DNA of 64,000 nt from Mycolicibacterium iranicum. Its GTDB lineage: Bacteria; Actinomycetota; Actinomycetes; Mycobacteriales; Mycobacteriaceae. The translations under genes and the position numbers were made by a program. The DNA lies in NCBI RefSeq assembly GCF_002101705.1, contig NZ_LQPC01000047.1, positions 124,001 through 188,000 of the forward strand, in the 5' to 3' direction. Positions 53,782 to 62,451 of the stretch are shown one piece after another. Every line of letters begins with the position of its first letter. Within the stretch, counting starts at the first letter, position 1. Under the pieces are notes generated by a model, which was given only the letters and a program-made list of their open reading frames with translations, searched no databases and was not told the origin of the DNA.

Positions 53782-54260
53782 CGGAACTTTCCCTGATCTG
53801 GGCGCAGTCCAGCTCCGGCGTGATCGGGCGCGACAACGGCATCCCGTGGCACGTGCCCGAGGACATGGCCCGCTTCAAGGAACTCACGATGGGCCACACC
53901 GTGATCATGGGCAGGCAGACGTGGGAATCTTTGCCCGCGAAATTCCGCCCGCTGCCGGGACGCAGAAATGTCGTACTCACCCGGCAGGCTGATTACATGG
54001 CAGACGGAGCGGAGGTGGTCACGTCCCTTGAGGACGCGCCACTGGACGACGCGTGGGTGATCGGCGGCTCGCAGGTCTACGGGCTGGCCCTACCGCTGGC
54101 GACACGGTGTGAGGTCACCGAGATCGACCTCGACCTGCACAGGCAGGACGAGGACGCACTGGCACCGCTTCTCGACGAGGCGTGGGTGGGCACCGAGGGG
54201 GACTGGCACGACAGCTCCTCGGGGCTGCGGTACAAGTTCTACAGCTACCTGAGGAAATGA
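53778..54260 (+). CDS. dfrA: Dihydrofolate reductase
   Basis: The 160-residue enzyme reduces dihydrofolate made by ThyA. Motifs are IWAQSSSGVIGRDNGIPWHVPEDMARFK (Asp at the substrate site), VIMGRQTWESLP, RRNVVLTR and WVIGGSQVY. It overlaps thyA and the next gene by 4 bases each. Confidence 0.97.
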   Translation: MTELSLIWAQSSSGVIGRDNGIPWHVPEDMARFKELTMGHTVIMGRQTWESLPAKFRPLPGRRNVVLTRQADYMADGAEVVTSLEDAPLDDAWVIGGSQVYGLALPLATRCEVTEIDLDLHRQDEDALAPLLDEAWVGTEGDWHDSSSGLRYKFYSYLRK

Positions 54261-55471
54261 GGCTCACCGCTGCGCAGGCGCGGCGGGTCGCGGTCTCGGC
54301 GCAGGGCTTCCACGAAGCGAAATCGGCGGGCGTCGTCACGCGTGCGCATCTGAAACGGCTGATCGCCCGCCTGCAGGTGCTGCAGCTCGACTCGGTGTCG
54401 GTGTCGGTCCGCGCCCATTACGCACCCGTCTTCAGCCGGCTCGGCGCCTACGACCGAGACCTCGTCGACCGCGCCGCGTGGAGCCACTCGAAGAAGTCAC
54501 CGCGGCTGCTCGTCGAATATTGGGCCCACGAGGCGGCGCTGATGGCCGTGGACGACTGGCCACTGCTGCGATGGCGGATGCGGGAGTACCAGCATGGCCG
54601 GTGGGGCGTCGAGATCGTCAAGAAGAACGCCAAGCTCGCCGAAGACATCGTCGCCGCGATCGGCCACCTCGGTCCGTCCACGGCGGGCCAGATCGAGGCC
54701 TATCTGGAGTCGGAGCCGCGGGGACGCAAGGGTCCCTGGTGGGATCGCAGCGACACCAAGTGGGTCGCCGAGGCGCTGTGGTCGGCGGGCGTGCTCACCA
54801 CGGCCACGCGGGTCGGGTTCGCCCGGCACTACGACCTGACCGAACGGGTGCTGCCCGCCGAGGTGATCGAGCGCCAGGTCGACGAGGCCGATGCCGTCCG
54901 CGAGCTCACGCTTCGCGCCGCGACGGCACTCGGCGTCGCCACCGAGGCTGATCTGCGCGACTACTTCCGGCTGAGCGCGCGGCAGGTCAAACCGGCCATC
55001 GCCGACCTGATCGCCGAAGGGGAGATCGAACAGGTCGACGTCGACGGCTGGTCGGCGCCCGCATACCTGCGCGCGGGCCAGATCGTGCCGCGCCGAGACC
55101 GCGGCACCGCGCTGCTGTGCCCGTTCGACCCGCTGATCTTCTTCAGGCCGCGCGTCGAGCGGCTGTTCGGCGGCTTCCATTACCGCATCGAGATCTACAC
55201 ACCGCAGCCCAAGCGCCAGTTCGGCTATTACGTCTGGCCATTTCTGCTCGACGGCGACCTGGTCGGCCGAGTTGACCTCAAAGCCGACCGGGCCGCCGGG
55301 GCGCTCAACGTCGTGGGTGCTTTCACCGAGAAGGGACGGGACCGCAAGCACATCGCCGGCGAACTCGCCGTCCAGCTGCAGGCAATGGCGCAATGGCTCG
55401 GGCTGTCGGATGTCGTGGTGGGCGAGCGAGGCGATTTGGTCACCCAGCTGCGCTCCGCCTTGGTTAGGTGA
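54257..55471 (+). CDS. Winged-helix DNA glycosylase-like protein (AlkX/YcaQ family)
   Basis: The 404-residue protein belongs to the HTH_42 (DUF1006) family. Three winged-helix units are expected; near residue 45 LQVLQLDSVSV holds the Q-x-D catalytic motif of AlkX/YcaQ, the enzyme that unhooks DNA interstrand crosslinks. Later parts include WAHEAALMAVDDWPLLRWRM and ALLCPFDPLIFFRPRVERLF. It corresponds to Rv2762c. It is the third gene of the thyA-dfrA operon, 4-base overlapped. Confidence 0.87.
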   Translation: MRLTAAQARRVAVSAQGFHEAKSAGVVTRAHLKRLIARLQVLQLDSVSVSVRAHYAPVFSRLGAYDRDLVDRAAWSHSKKSPRLLVEYWAHEAALMAVDDWPLLRWRMREYQHGRWGVEIVKKNAKLAEDIVAAIGHLGPSTAGQIEAYLESEPRGRKGPWWDRSDTKWVAEALWSAGVLTTATRVGFARHYDLTERVLPAEVIERQVDEADAVRELTLRAATALGVATEADLRDYFRLSARQVKPAIADLIAEGEIEQVDVDGWSAPAYLRAGQIVPRRDRGTALLCPFDPLIFFRPRVERLFGGFHYRIEIYTPQPKRQFGYYVWPFLLDGDLVGRVDLKADRAAGALNVVGAFTEKGRDRKHIAGELAVQLQAMAQWLGLSDVVVGERGDLVTQLRSALVR

Positions 55472-55475
55472 GCGC

Positions 55476-56372
55476 ATGGACGTACTGCGCACCCCCGACG
55501 AGTGCTTCGCCGACCTCCCGGATTTCCCGTTCACACCCCACTACGTCGAGGTCGACGGCCTCCGCATGCACTACCTCGACGAAGGGCCCGCCGACGCGCC
55601 GGTCGTGCTGCTGCTGCACGGCGAGCCGTCCTGGAGCTACCTGTACCGCTGGATGATCCCGGTGCTGGTCGACGCCGGTCTGCGTGCCGTCGCGATCGAC
55701 CTCGTCGGGTTCGGCCGCAGCGACAAGCCGACCCACCGCGAGGACTACACGTATCAGGCCCACGTCGACTGGACGTGGGCGGCGATCGAGGCGATCGGGC
55801 TGACCGGCATCACGCTGGTGTGCCAGGACTGGGGCGGCCTCATCGGCCTGCGGCTCGTCGGCGAACATCCCGACCGTTTCGCACGCGTGGTCGCCGCCAA
55901 CACCACCCTCCCGACCGGGGATCAGCATCCCGGTGAGGCCTTCCTGGCGTGGCAGCGATTCAGCCAGGAGACCCCCGACTTCGCCGTCGGCAACATCGTC
56001 AACGGCGGGTGCGTCTCCACGCTGCCCGCCGACGTGATCGCCGCCTACGACGCGCCGTTTCCCGACGACTCCTACAAGGCAGGCGCACGGCAGTTCCCGA
56101 CGCTGGTGCCGACCAGCCCCGACGATCCCGCGGCACCGGCGAACAGGGCGGCCTGGGAAGGGCTGCGGCGGTTCGACAAGCCGTTCCTGTGCGCCTTCTC
56201 CGATTCCGACCCGATCACCCGAGGTGCGGATGCGGCCCTGCGCAAGTTCATTCCCGGCGCGCAGGGGCAACCCGAGGTGACCATCGCCGGCGGTGGGCAC
56301 TTTCTCCAGGAGGACAAGGGCCGTGAACTCGCGGCCGTCGTCGTCGACTTCATCAACGCCAACCCGGCGTGA
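55476..56372 (+). CDS. Haloalkane dehalogenase (HLD-I type)
   Basis: The 298-residue alpha/beta-hydrolase has HGEPSWSYLYR (oxyanion hole, residues 49-59), nucleophile Asp118 followed by halide-binding Trp119 in CQDWGG, acid Asp245 in FSDSDPITRG and His275 in GGGHFLQEDKG. The Asp nucleophile and Trp separate it from epoxide hydrolases and esterases. It would hydrolyse haloalkanes to alcohols; the natural substrate is unknown. ATG 55476 lies 4 bases after the glycosylase stop. Confidence 0.9.
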   Translation: MDVLRTPDECFADLPDFPFTPHYVEVDGLRMHYLDEGPADAPVVLLLHGEPSWSYLYRWMIPVLVDAGLRAVAIDLVGFGRSDKPTHREDYTYQAHVDWTWAAIEAIGLTGITLVCQDWGGLIGLRLVGEHPDRFARVVAANTTLPTGDQHPGEAFLAWQRFSQETPDFAVGNIVNGGCVSTLPADVIAAYDAPFPDDSYKAGARQFPTLVPTSPDDPAAPANRAAWEGLRRFDKPFLCAFSDSDPITRGADAALRKFIPGAQGQPEVTIAGGGHFLQEDKGRELAAVVVDFINANPA

Positions 56373-56411
56373 CGTTCCTGCCATCTGGGTGCAGACTGCA
56401 ATCTTGACGCG

Positions 56412-57530
56412 GTGACATATCGCGTCACCGGATTGCGAGAATGTGGCGTGCTTGGTTGGTGGTGGCAGCAGACGGACCAGTTCGACTGGTTCAGCTCCTA
56501 TCTGCGTGACCGTGACCTGCAGAAGTTGTGGCGCGTGGCCACCGGGGTCTTCACGCTGCTTCTCGGCGCCGTTCCCGTCATGATGGTTGCCAGCCCTGCG
56601 GGGCCTCGCGGGCCGGAGGCAATCGGTGCCGCGATCGCTGCCTCGCTGTTGGCGTTCGCCGCCGCGATGCTGTGGCTCCTTCGCTGGCCGACCCGCCGTC
56701 AGTCCTTGACATATATCGCCGTCTGCGGAGCGTGCATCGCGACGGGCTGCCTTGTCGTCCCCGACCCGTACGGCGGACTGATGGGCGCCACGATGTTCGC
56801 GGCGATCGGCGGGTTCATCGCGTACTTCCACGCCATCGCGCACGTGATGGCCAACTTTCTGCTGGCAGTTGTCATCGCGGGGATCACCGCCACGAGGTGG
56901 TTTGTCCAGACCGGCGACGGTTGGATGGTGGTCGCTTCGCTTCTGTTGGTGCTCGGTTTGAACATCGGTGTGCCGTTCGGAATCCACACGCTCGTGCACT
57001 CTTTGCACACGGATCTGCGCAATTCTGATCGGGACCCGCTCACCGGTCTTCTCAACCGACGGTCGTTCTACAACACCGTGCACGAACACGTAGTGGCCAA
57101 GCAGGAAGTGAACGTCGCCGTCAACGTGACGATGGTGGATCTGGACAAGTTCAAGCGTCTCAACGACAGCCAGGGCCACGCGGTGGGTGACGCGGCACTC
57201 GCCGGTGTCGCGACGGTGCTTGCAGAGTGCAGTGGGCCGGGCGCGGTGCTCGGCCGGCTCGGCGGCGAAGAGTTCGTCGTCGCCGACCTTGGCGCCGCGT
57301 CCCGGCACGTGTTCATTGCCGAACGCATCCGCGCGGGTATCGCGTCACTGCCCTTCGGGATCACCGGCAGCGTGGGAGTGTGCAGTGCGACCATCCCGGC
57401 CGGCATCGAGGTCGAGCACCCCGAATTCCTCGAGCGGCTGATCCACGTCGCCGACGCCGCAATGTATCTGGCGAAGCGTTCCGGCGGCGACCGCGTCGAG
57501 CACCGCTACCTTGACGGCGATCCGCGGTGA
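56412..57530 (+). CDS. Membrane-bound GGDEF diguanylate cyclase
   Basis: The product is about 372 residues. After a short cytosolic start come about six membrane helices (roughly residues 40-200), then a GGDEF domain from DPLTGLLNRRSF with VDLDKFKRLNDSQGHAVGD and an intact active motif GGEEF, and a ITGSVGVCSA strand. Intact residues suggest active c-di-GMP synthesis. No EAL domain is attached. The start is uncertain: GTG 56412 or GTG 56448. Confidence 0.87.
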   Translation: MTYRVTGLRECGVLGWWWQQTDQFDWFSSYLRDRDLQKLWRVATGVFTLLLGAVPVMMVASPAGPRGPEAIGAAIAASLLAFAAAMLWLLRWPTRRQSLTYIAVCGACIATGCLVVPDPYGGLMGATMFAAIGGFIAYFHAIAHVMANFLLAVVIAGITATRWFVQTGDGWMVVASLLLVLGLNIGVPFGIHTLVHSLHTDLRNSDRDPLTGLLNRRSFYNTVHEHVVAKQEVNVAVNVTMVDLDKFKRLNDSQGHAVGDAALAGVATVLAECSGPGAVLGRLGGEEFVVADLGAASRHVFIAERIRAGIASLPFGITGSVGVCSATIPAGIEVEHPEFLERLIHVADAAMYLAKRSGGDRVEHRYLDGDPR

Positions 57531-57563
57531 GTTCTGCAGCCGAACCGCCGGGCAGGTACACGT

Positions 57564-57569
57564 TAGGCT
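57564..57569 (+). promoter_or_regulatory. -10 element (TAGGCT) of thyX
   Basis: Six bases separate the box from GTG 57576, the leaderless geometry, and fix the start codon. Confidence 0.6.
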
Positions 57570-57575
57570 CGGCCG

Positions 57576-58328
57576 GTGGCCGAGATTGCGCCGCTGCGCG
57601 TGCAGCTGATCGCCAAGACGGAGTTCTCGGCGCCCCCGGACGTGCCGTGGAGCACTGACGCAGACGGTGGCGCCGCGCTGGTCGAGTTCGCTGGACGCGC
57701 CTGTTACCAGAGCTGGTCGAAACCCAATCCGCGCACCGCGACCAATGCCACATACCTGCGGCACATCATCGACGTGGGTCACTTTTCCGTGCTGGAGCAC
57801 GCCTCGGTGTCCTTCTACATCAGCGGTGTGTCCAGGTCCTGCACTCACGAAGTGATCCGGCATCGGCACTTCTCGTACTCGCAGCTGTCCCAGCGCTACG
57901 TTCCGGAAGACGATTCGCAGGTCGTCGTGCCTCCGGGCATCGAGGACGACCCCGAACTGTTGAACGATTTCCTCGACGCCGCCGACGCCAGCCGCGCCGC
58001 GTACATCGAACTGCTTACCCGGCTGGAAGCGAAGCTGGCCGACTCGGCCAATGCGACGCTGCGGCGTAAGCAGGCCCGCCAGGCCGCGCGCGCCGTCTTG
58101 CCCAACGCCACCGAGACGCGGATCGTGGTCACCGGCAACTACCGGGCCTGGCGGCACTTCATCGCGATGCGAGCCAGCGAACACGCCGACGTCGAGATCC
58201 GGCGCCTGGCAATCGAATGCCTACGCCAACTGATCGATGTCGCGCCCCAGGTGTTCTCCGACTTCGAGATTATCGCGCTGGCCGACGGGACCGAGGTCGC
58301 GACCAGCCCGCTGGCAACCGAGGTCTGA
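57576..58328 (+). CDS. thyX: Flavin-dependent thymidylate synthase ThyX
   Basis: The 250-residue FAD/NADPH-dependent enzyme makes dTMP and releases tetrahydrofolate rather than dihydrofolate. The ThyX signature RHRHFSYSQLSQRY (RHR-x7-S) lies near residue 95, and VTGNYRAWRHFIAMR near residue 188. It heads the conserved thyX-dapA-rnj group. Confidence 0.98.
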   Translation: MAEIAPLRVQLIAKTEFSAPPDVPWSTDADGGAALVEFAGRACYQSWSKPNPRTATNATYLRHIIDVGHFSVLEHASVSFYISGVSRSCTHEVIRHRHFSYSQLSQRYVPEDDSQVVVPPGIEDDPELLNDFLDAADASRAAYIELLTRLEAKLADSANATLRRKQARQAARAVLPNATETRIVVTGNYRAWRHFIAMRASEHADVEIRRLAIECLRQLIDVAPQVFSDFEIIALADGTEVATSPLATEV

Positions 58329-58365
58329 GCCGGAAAGGCATTCGTGGCTCGCAAAGGCGACCAGG

Positions 58366-58371
58366 TAATCT
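58366..58371 (+). promoter_or_regulatory. -10 element (TAATCT) of dapA
   Basis: The box lies 8 bases before GTG 58380 and supports that start, which places the Schiff-base lysine at residue 171. Confidence 0.5.
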
Positions 58372-58379
58372 TGGTGCCC

Positions 58380-59282
58380 GTGAGTACCGGCGGATTCGAC
58401 GCGCAGGCCCGGTTGGGCACCCTGTTGACCGCAATGGCGACTCCGTTCAAGCGCGACGGCTCGCTCGATACCGAGACCGCGGCCCGGCTGGCCGTCCGCC
58501 TGGTCGACTCCGGATGCGACGGCCTGGTGGTTTCCGGCACCACCGGCGAATCACCGACCACCACCGATGACGAGAAGATCCGGCTGCTGCGGGTCGTCCT
58601 GGAAGCGGTCGGGGACCGGGCGAGGATCATCGCCGGGGCGGGCACCTACGACACCGCCCACAGTGCCCACCTGGCAAAGGCCTGTGCCGCCGAAGGCGCG
58701 CACGGCCTGCTGGTCGTCACCCCGTATTACTCACGGCCGCCGCAGGCTGGGCTTGTCGCGCATTTCACCACCGTGGCCGACGCGACCGACCTCCCCGTCG
58801 TCCTCTACGACATCCCGCCGCGCTCGGTGGTGCCGATCGAATGGGACACGATCCGCACCCTCGCCGAACACCCCAACATCGTCGCGATCAAAGACGCCAA
58901 GGGTGACCTGCACGGCGGGGGACAGATCATCGCCGAGACCGGCCTGGCGTACTACTCGGGTGACGACGCACTCAACCTTCCGTGGCTGGCGATGGGCGCT
59001 GTCGGGTTCATCAGCGTGTGGGGACATCTCGCGGCCGGTGCGCTGCGAGACATGTTGACGGCGTTTGCTTCTGGTGACGTCGCTACTGCACGCAAGATCA
59101 ATGTGACGCTGGGACCCTTGAGCGCCGCCCAGTCCCGGTTGGGCGGCGTCACGCTCTCCAAGGAGGGCCTGCGGCTGCAGGGATTCGAGGCGGGCAACCC
59201 TCGTCTGCCGCAGATCCCCGCCACCGACGAGCAGATCGAGGCGCTGGCCGCCGACATGCGCGCCGCCGCGGTGCTGAGGTAG
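58380..59282 (+). CDS. dapA: 4-hydroxy-tetrahydrodipicolinate synthase
   Basis: The 300-residue TIM-barrel enzyme condenses pyruvate with aspartate semialdehyde, the first committed step to diaminopimelate and lysine. Catalytic Lys171 is in IVAIKDAKGD; GTTGESPT and LYDIPPRS (Tyr and Arg region) are present. GTG 58380 gives the family length and numbering. The frame is open to GTG 58344, which would add 12 non-conserved residues. Confidence 0.97.
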   Translation: MSTGGFDAQARLGTLLTAMATPFKRDGSLDTETAARLAVRLVDSGCDGLVVSGTTGESPTTTDDEKIRLLRVVLEAVGDRARIIAGAGTYDTAHSAHLAKACAAEGAHGLLVVTPYYSRPPQAGLVAHFTTVADATDLPVVLYDIPPRSVVPIEWDTIRTLAEHPNIVAIKDAKGDLHGGGQIIAETGLAYYSGDDALNLPWLAMGAVGFISVWGHLAAGALRDMLTAFASGDVATARKINVTLGPLSAAQSRLGGVTLSKEGLRLQGFEAGNPRLPQIPATDEQIEALAADMRAAAVLR

Positions 59283-59292
59283 TGGTCCGCCA

Positions 59293-60969
59293 GTGGATTT
59301 GACGCACACTCCACCGGGACCGCTGGCCCCGGGCGGCCTGCGGATCACCGCACTGGGCGGCATCGGCGAAATCGGCCGCAACATGACGGTTTTCGAGCAT
59401 CTGGGCCGGCTGCTCATCGTGGACTGCGGGGTGCTGTTCCCGACCCACGACGAGCCAGGCGTCGACCTCATCCTGCCGGACCTGCGCCACGTCCAGGGCC
59501 GTCTCGACGACGTCGAGGCGCTCGTCGTCACCCACGCGCACGAAGACCACATCGGTGCGATCCCGTTCCTGCTCAAGCAGCGTGCGGATCTTCCGATCGT
59601 CGGTTCGAAGTTCACGCTCGCCCTGGTCGCCGAGAAGTGCCGCGAACATCGGCTCAGCCCGAAGTTCGTCGAGGTGGCCGAGGGACAAAAGACCACCCAC
59701 GGCGTCTTCGAATGCCAGTACTTCGCGGTCAACCACTCCATCCCCGGCTGCCTCGCGATCGGCATCCACACCGGCGCGGGCACGGTGCTGCACACCGGCG
59801 ACATCAAGCTCGACCAGCTGCCTCCCGACGGCAGGCCCACCGATCTGCCCGGAATGTCACGCCTCGGAGATGCCGGTGTCGACCTGTTCCTCTGCGATTC
59901 GACGAACTCCGAGATCCCGGGCGTCGGACCGTCGGAGAGCGAGGTGGGCCCGGCGCTGCACCGGTTGATGCGCGGTGCCGACGGCCGGGTCATCGTGGCC
60001 TGCTTCGCATCGAATGTCGATCGCGTGCAGTCGATCATCGACGCCGCGGTCGCGCTCGGCCGGCGGGTTTCGTTCGTCGGGCGATCGATGGTGCGCAACA
60101 TGGGCATCGCCCGTGAATTGGGCTATCTGAACGTCGCTGACGAGGATGTGCTCGACATCGCGGCCGCGGAGATGATGCCTGCCGATCAGGTCGTGCTCAT
60201 CACCACGGGTACGCAGGGCGAGCCGATGGCAGCGCTGTCCCGGATGTCGCGGGGCGAGCATCGCAGCATCACGCTGACAGCAGGCGATCTGATCATCCTG
60301 TCGTCCTCGCTGATCCCGGGCAACGAAGAGGCGGTGTACGGGGTCATCGACTCGCTGGCCAAGATCGGTGCCCGGGTGGTCACCAATCAACAAGCGCGAG
60401 TACATGTCTCGGGACACGCGTACGCCGGCGAGCTGCTGTTCCTCTACAACGGGGTGCGGCCACGCAACGTGATGCCCGTGCACGGGACGTGGCGCATGCT
60501 GCGGGCCAACGCCGCGCTGGCCGCCAGGACCGGTGTGCCGGAAGACAACATCGTCCTCGCCGAGAACGGGGTCAGCGTCGACCTGGTGGCTGGACGTGTC
60601 GGCATCGCCGGTGCGGTTCCGGTCGGCAAGATGTTCGTCGATGGGCTGATCACCGGCGACGTCGGGGACGCGACGTTGGGGGAGCGGTTGATCCTGTCCT
60701 CGGGTTTCGTCGCTGTCACCGTGGTCGTCCGGCGTGGCACGGGAAAACCCGCCGGGCCTGCGCACCTGCATTCGCGTGGCTTCTCCGAAGACCCCAAGGC
60801 GCTTGAGCCTGTCGCCCGCAAGGTGGAGCAGGAACTGGAACACCTCGCATCGCAGAACGTCACCGATCCGACTCGTATCGCGCAGGGCGTGCGGCGCACC
60901 GTCGGCAAATGGGTGGGAGAGACCTACCGCCGGCAGCCGATGATCGTTCCGACGGTCATCGAGATCTGA
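59293..60969 (+). CDS. rnj: Ribonuclease J
   Basis: The 558-residue metallo-beta-lactamase/beta-CASP ribonuclease has both 5'-3' exo- and endonuclease activity in mycobacteria and acts in rRNA maturation and mRNA turnover. The zinc motif THAHEDH lies near residue 78, with NHSIPGCLAI and HTGDIKLDQ further on, the beta-CASP part with DSTNSEIPG, and HVSGHAYAGELLFLYNGVRPRNVMPVHG. The GTG start is 10 bases after dapA. Confidence 0.97.
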   Translation: MDLTHTPPGPLAPGGLRITALGGIGEIGRNMTVFEHLGRLLIVDCGVLFPTHDEPGVDLILPDLRHVQGRLDDVEALVVTHAHEDHIGAIPFLLKQRADLPIVGSKFTLALVAEKCREHRLSPKFVEVAEGQKTTHGVFECQYFAVNHSIPGCLAIGIHTGAGTVLHTGDIKLDQLPPDGRPTDLPGMSRLGDAGVDLFLCDSTNSEIPGVGPSESEVGPALHRLMRGADGRVIVACFASNVDRVQSIIDAAVALGRRVSFVGRSMVRNMGIARELGYLNVADEDVLDIAAAEMMPADQVVLITTGTQGEPMAALSRMSRGEHRSITLTAGDLIILSSSLIPGNEEAVYGVIDSLAKIGARVVTNQQARVHVSGHAYAGELLFLYNGVRPRNVMPVHGTWRMLRANAALAARTGVPEDNIVLAENGVSVDLVAGRVGIAGAVPVGKMFVDGLITGDVGDATLGERLILSSGFVAVTVVVRRGTGKPAGPAHLHSRGFSEDPKALEPVARKVEQELEHLASQNVTDPTRIAQGVRRTVGKWVGETYRRQPMIVPTVIEI

Positions 60970-61357
60970 ACGACTGCCGTCTGCGGAAGCAATCGGCGCG
61001 CCGCGCTATCACGGTTACCCCTCGTGAACCATGGCGCGGCGGCCGCGGAGCACAAATTTAATCTCGTTGCTCCTCAATTATTATGCACAGCGTAAAGGCT
61101 TTGGCAATACGCGCGTACCAGAGAACTTCACGATCAAATATCGCTCTGCGTAAATTTGCCTCAGGTTGTTTCAGTGAAACCAAGAATTCGGTCAAGATCG
61201 GACATTCGCGCAGGTAGTTGATCTTCAAAAGAAAACCAGAGCATAGAAGAAAGGGATTGCTATTGAGTTACGCTACGACTCGTTTCATTTGATCGTTCGC
61301 ACTGGCCAAAGCGCGTAGATCAATCAATATTTACATTGATGGTCAATTTGCTGACTG
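60970..61357. other. AT-rich intergenic island
   Basis: The 388 bases between convergent genes are far richer in A and T than the genome, especially 61040-61350. Visible items are a perfect short palindrome (GTTTCA-G-TGAAAC) near 61170, an inverted repeat ATCAAT-N6-ATTGAT near 61322-61339, and one 44-codon frame (61083-61217) with no recognisable product. No tRNA or mobile-element gene was seen. Confidence 0.7.
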
Positions 61358-62020
61358 CTAGATGGCTTCCAGTCGATAGCCCACGCCGCGCAGGGTGACG
61401 AAGCGGTGGGTGCCCAGCTTGCGCCGCAGATAACGGACGTAGACGTCGACCACGTTGGACCCCGGTTCGTAGTCGTAGCCCCAGACCTGGGTCAACAACT
61501 GTTCGCGCGACAACACCAGGCCGGGATGGCGCAGGAAGGTTTCGGCCAACGCGAACTCTCGTGCGGACAAATCGACCCAGTAGTCGCCGACGTGAGCCCT
61601 GCGGCTGCGTAGATCCAGCCGTAGTCCGCCGTAGGACAGCGAGGCCGTCTCCGCGACCCGTTCCGGAGCGAGCCGCAGCCGTACCCGCGCGAGCAGTTCC
61701 TCGAAGCGGAATGGCTTGGGGAGGTAGTCATCCGCGCCTGCCTCGAGCGTGGCCACCGTGTCCGTCACGCTGGTGCGGGCGGTCAGGACCACGACGGGAA
61801 GTGTGCTGCCCTCGGCGCGGAGACGCCGAAGGACGGTGAACCCGTCCATCCCGGGAAGTCCGGTGTCGAGAACCATCAGATCGAAGTCGCCACTGCGTGC
61901 ATAGGCGTAGGTAGACCGCCCGTCCGAGACGATGGTGACCGCGAACCCATTGGCGGACAGTCCTTTTCGTACGAACGACGAGATCCGCGACTCGTCCTCG
62001 GCGATCAGGATGGCTGCCAT
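61358..62020 (-). CDS. OmpR/PhoB-type response regulator
   Basis: The 220-residue protein has acidic pair EDE near residue 9, phosphoacceptor Asp52 in VLDTGLPG, VLTARTS, and Lys in YLPKPFRF. The C-terminal winged helix has LSAREFALAETFLRHPG and VYVRYLRRKLG. ATG 62020 starts at the conserved MAAILIAEDE. Upstream on the same strand is only a decayed kinase tail, so this is an orphan regulator. It lies downstream of and convergent with the AT-rich island. Confidence 0.92.
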   Translation of the reverse strand: MAAILIAEDESRISSFVRKGLSANGFAVTIVSDGRSTYAYARSGDFDLMVLDTGLPGMDGFTVLRRLRAEGSTLPVVVLTARTSVTDTVATLEAGADDYLPKPFRFEELLARVRLRLAPERVAETASLSYGGLRLDLRSRRAHVGDYWVDLSAREFALAETFLRHPGLVLSREQLLTQVWGYDYEPGSNVVDVYVRYLRRKLGTHRFVTLRGVGYRLEAI

Positions 62021-62360
62021 GGCGTCACTTCTGGCATTGGCGGGACGGCCGTGATGGACACCGTGGACGTCGAACCGCATTCCAGCGCCGGAACGAGCAT
62101 CGCGTAACCCCCCGTGTGCGACGGCGGGGCCCGCACGATCGGCATGCCCGGACCCGCGCCGTCGAATTGCGCCCCTATTTGCTCGCCGCGGACGGACCAG
62201 CCAGAGATCCTGGCCCGGTTCTCGGGGCTCACGCCCCAACCGGAATTGACGCCCGGACCCTCAGCGAGCCGCCCGACAACTCTAATCCTACGCCCGTTCA
62301 CCTGTGTGGCCTGGTAGAACGGCGTGCGCAGTCGAAGGGCCCAGCTATCGCCCTGGTGAG
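62005..62360 (-). pseudogene. Remnant of a sensor histidine kinase (ATPase end only)
   Basis: The minus-strand frame from about 62360 to TGA 62005 reads RRIRVVGRLAEGPGV, then SPENRARISG, RGEQIGAQFDGAGPGMPIVRA and HTGGYAMLVPALECGSTSTVSITAVP. These line up with the G1 and G2 boxes and last strands of kinase ATPase domains (compare GAGLGLxIVRA, GSTFTV). The His box, membrane parts and N box are gone and G2 is altered. It overlaps the response regulator start by 16 bases, the usual order for a kinase-regulator pair. Confidence 0.68.
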
Positions 62361-62451
62361 GGGTTGCGGATGCGGCACTGCTATTCCGATGGCGGAGGAC
62401 TGCACCGCGAGATCACGCTCAGCGAGTTTGCGGGCGTTCCGGCGACATCTG

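Noticed and set aside
61083..61217. 44-codon frame in the AT-rich island
   Set aside because: No ribosome site, no recognisable similarity and within chance length for AT-rich DNA; mentioned only as content of the island.
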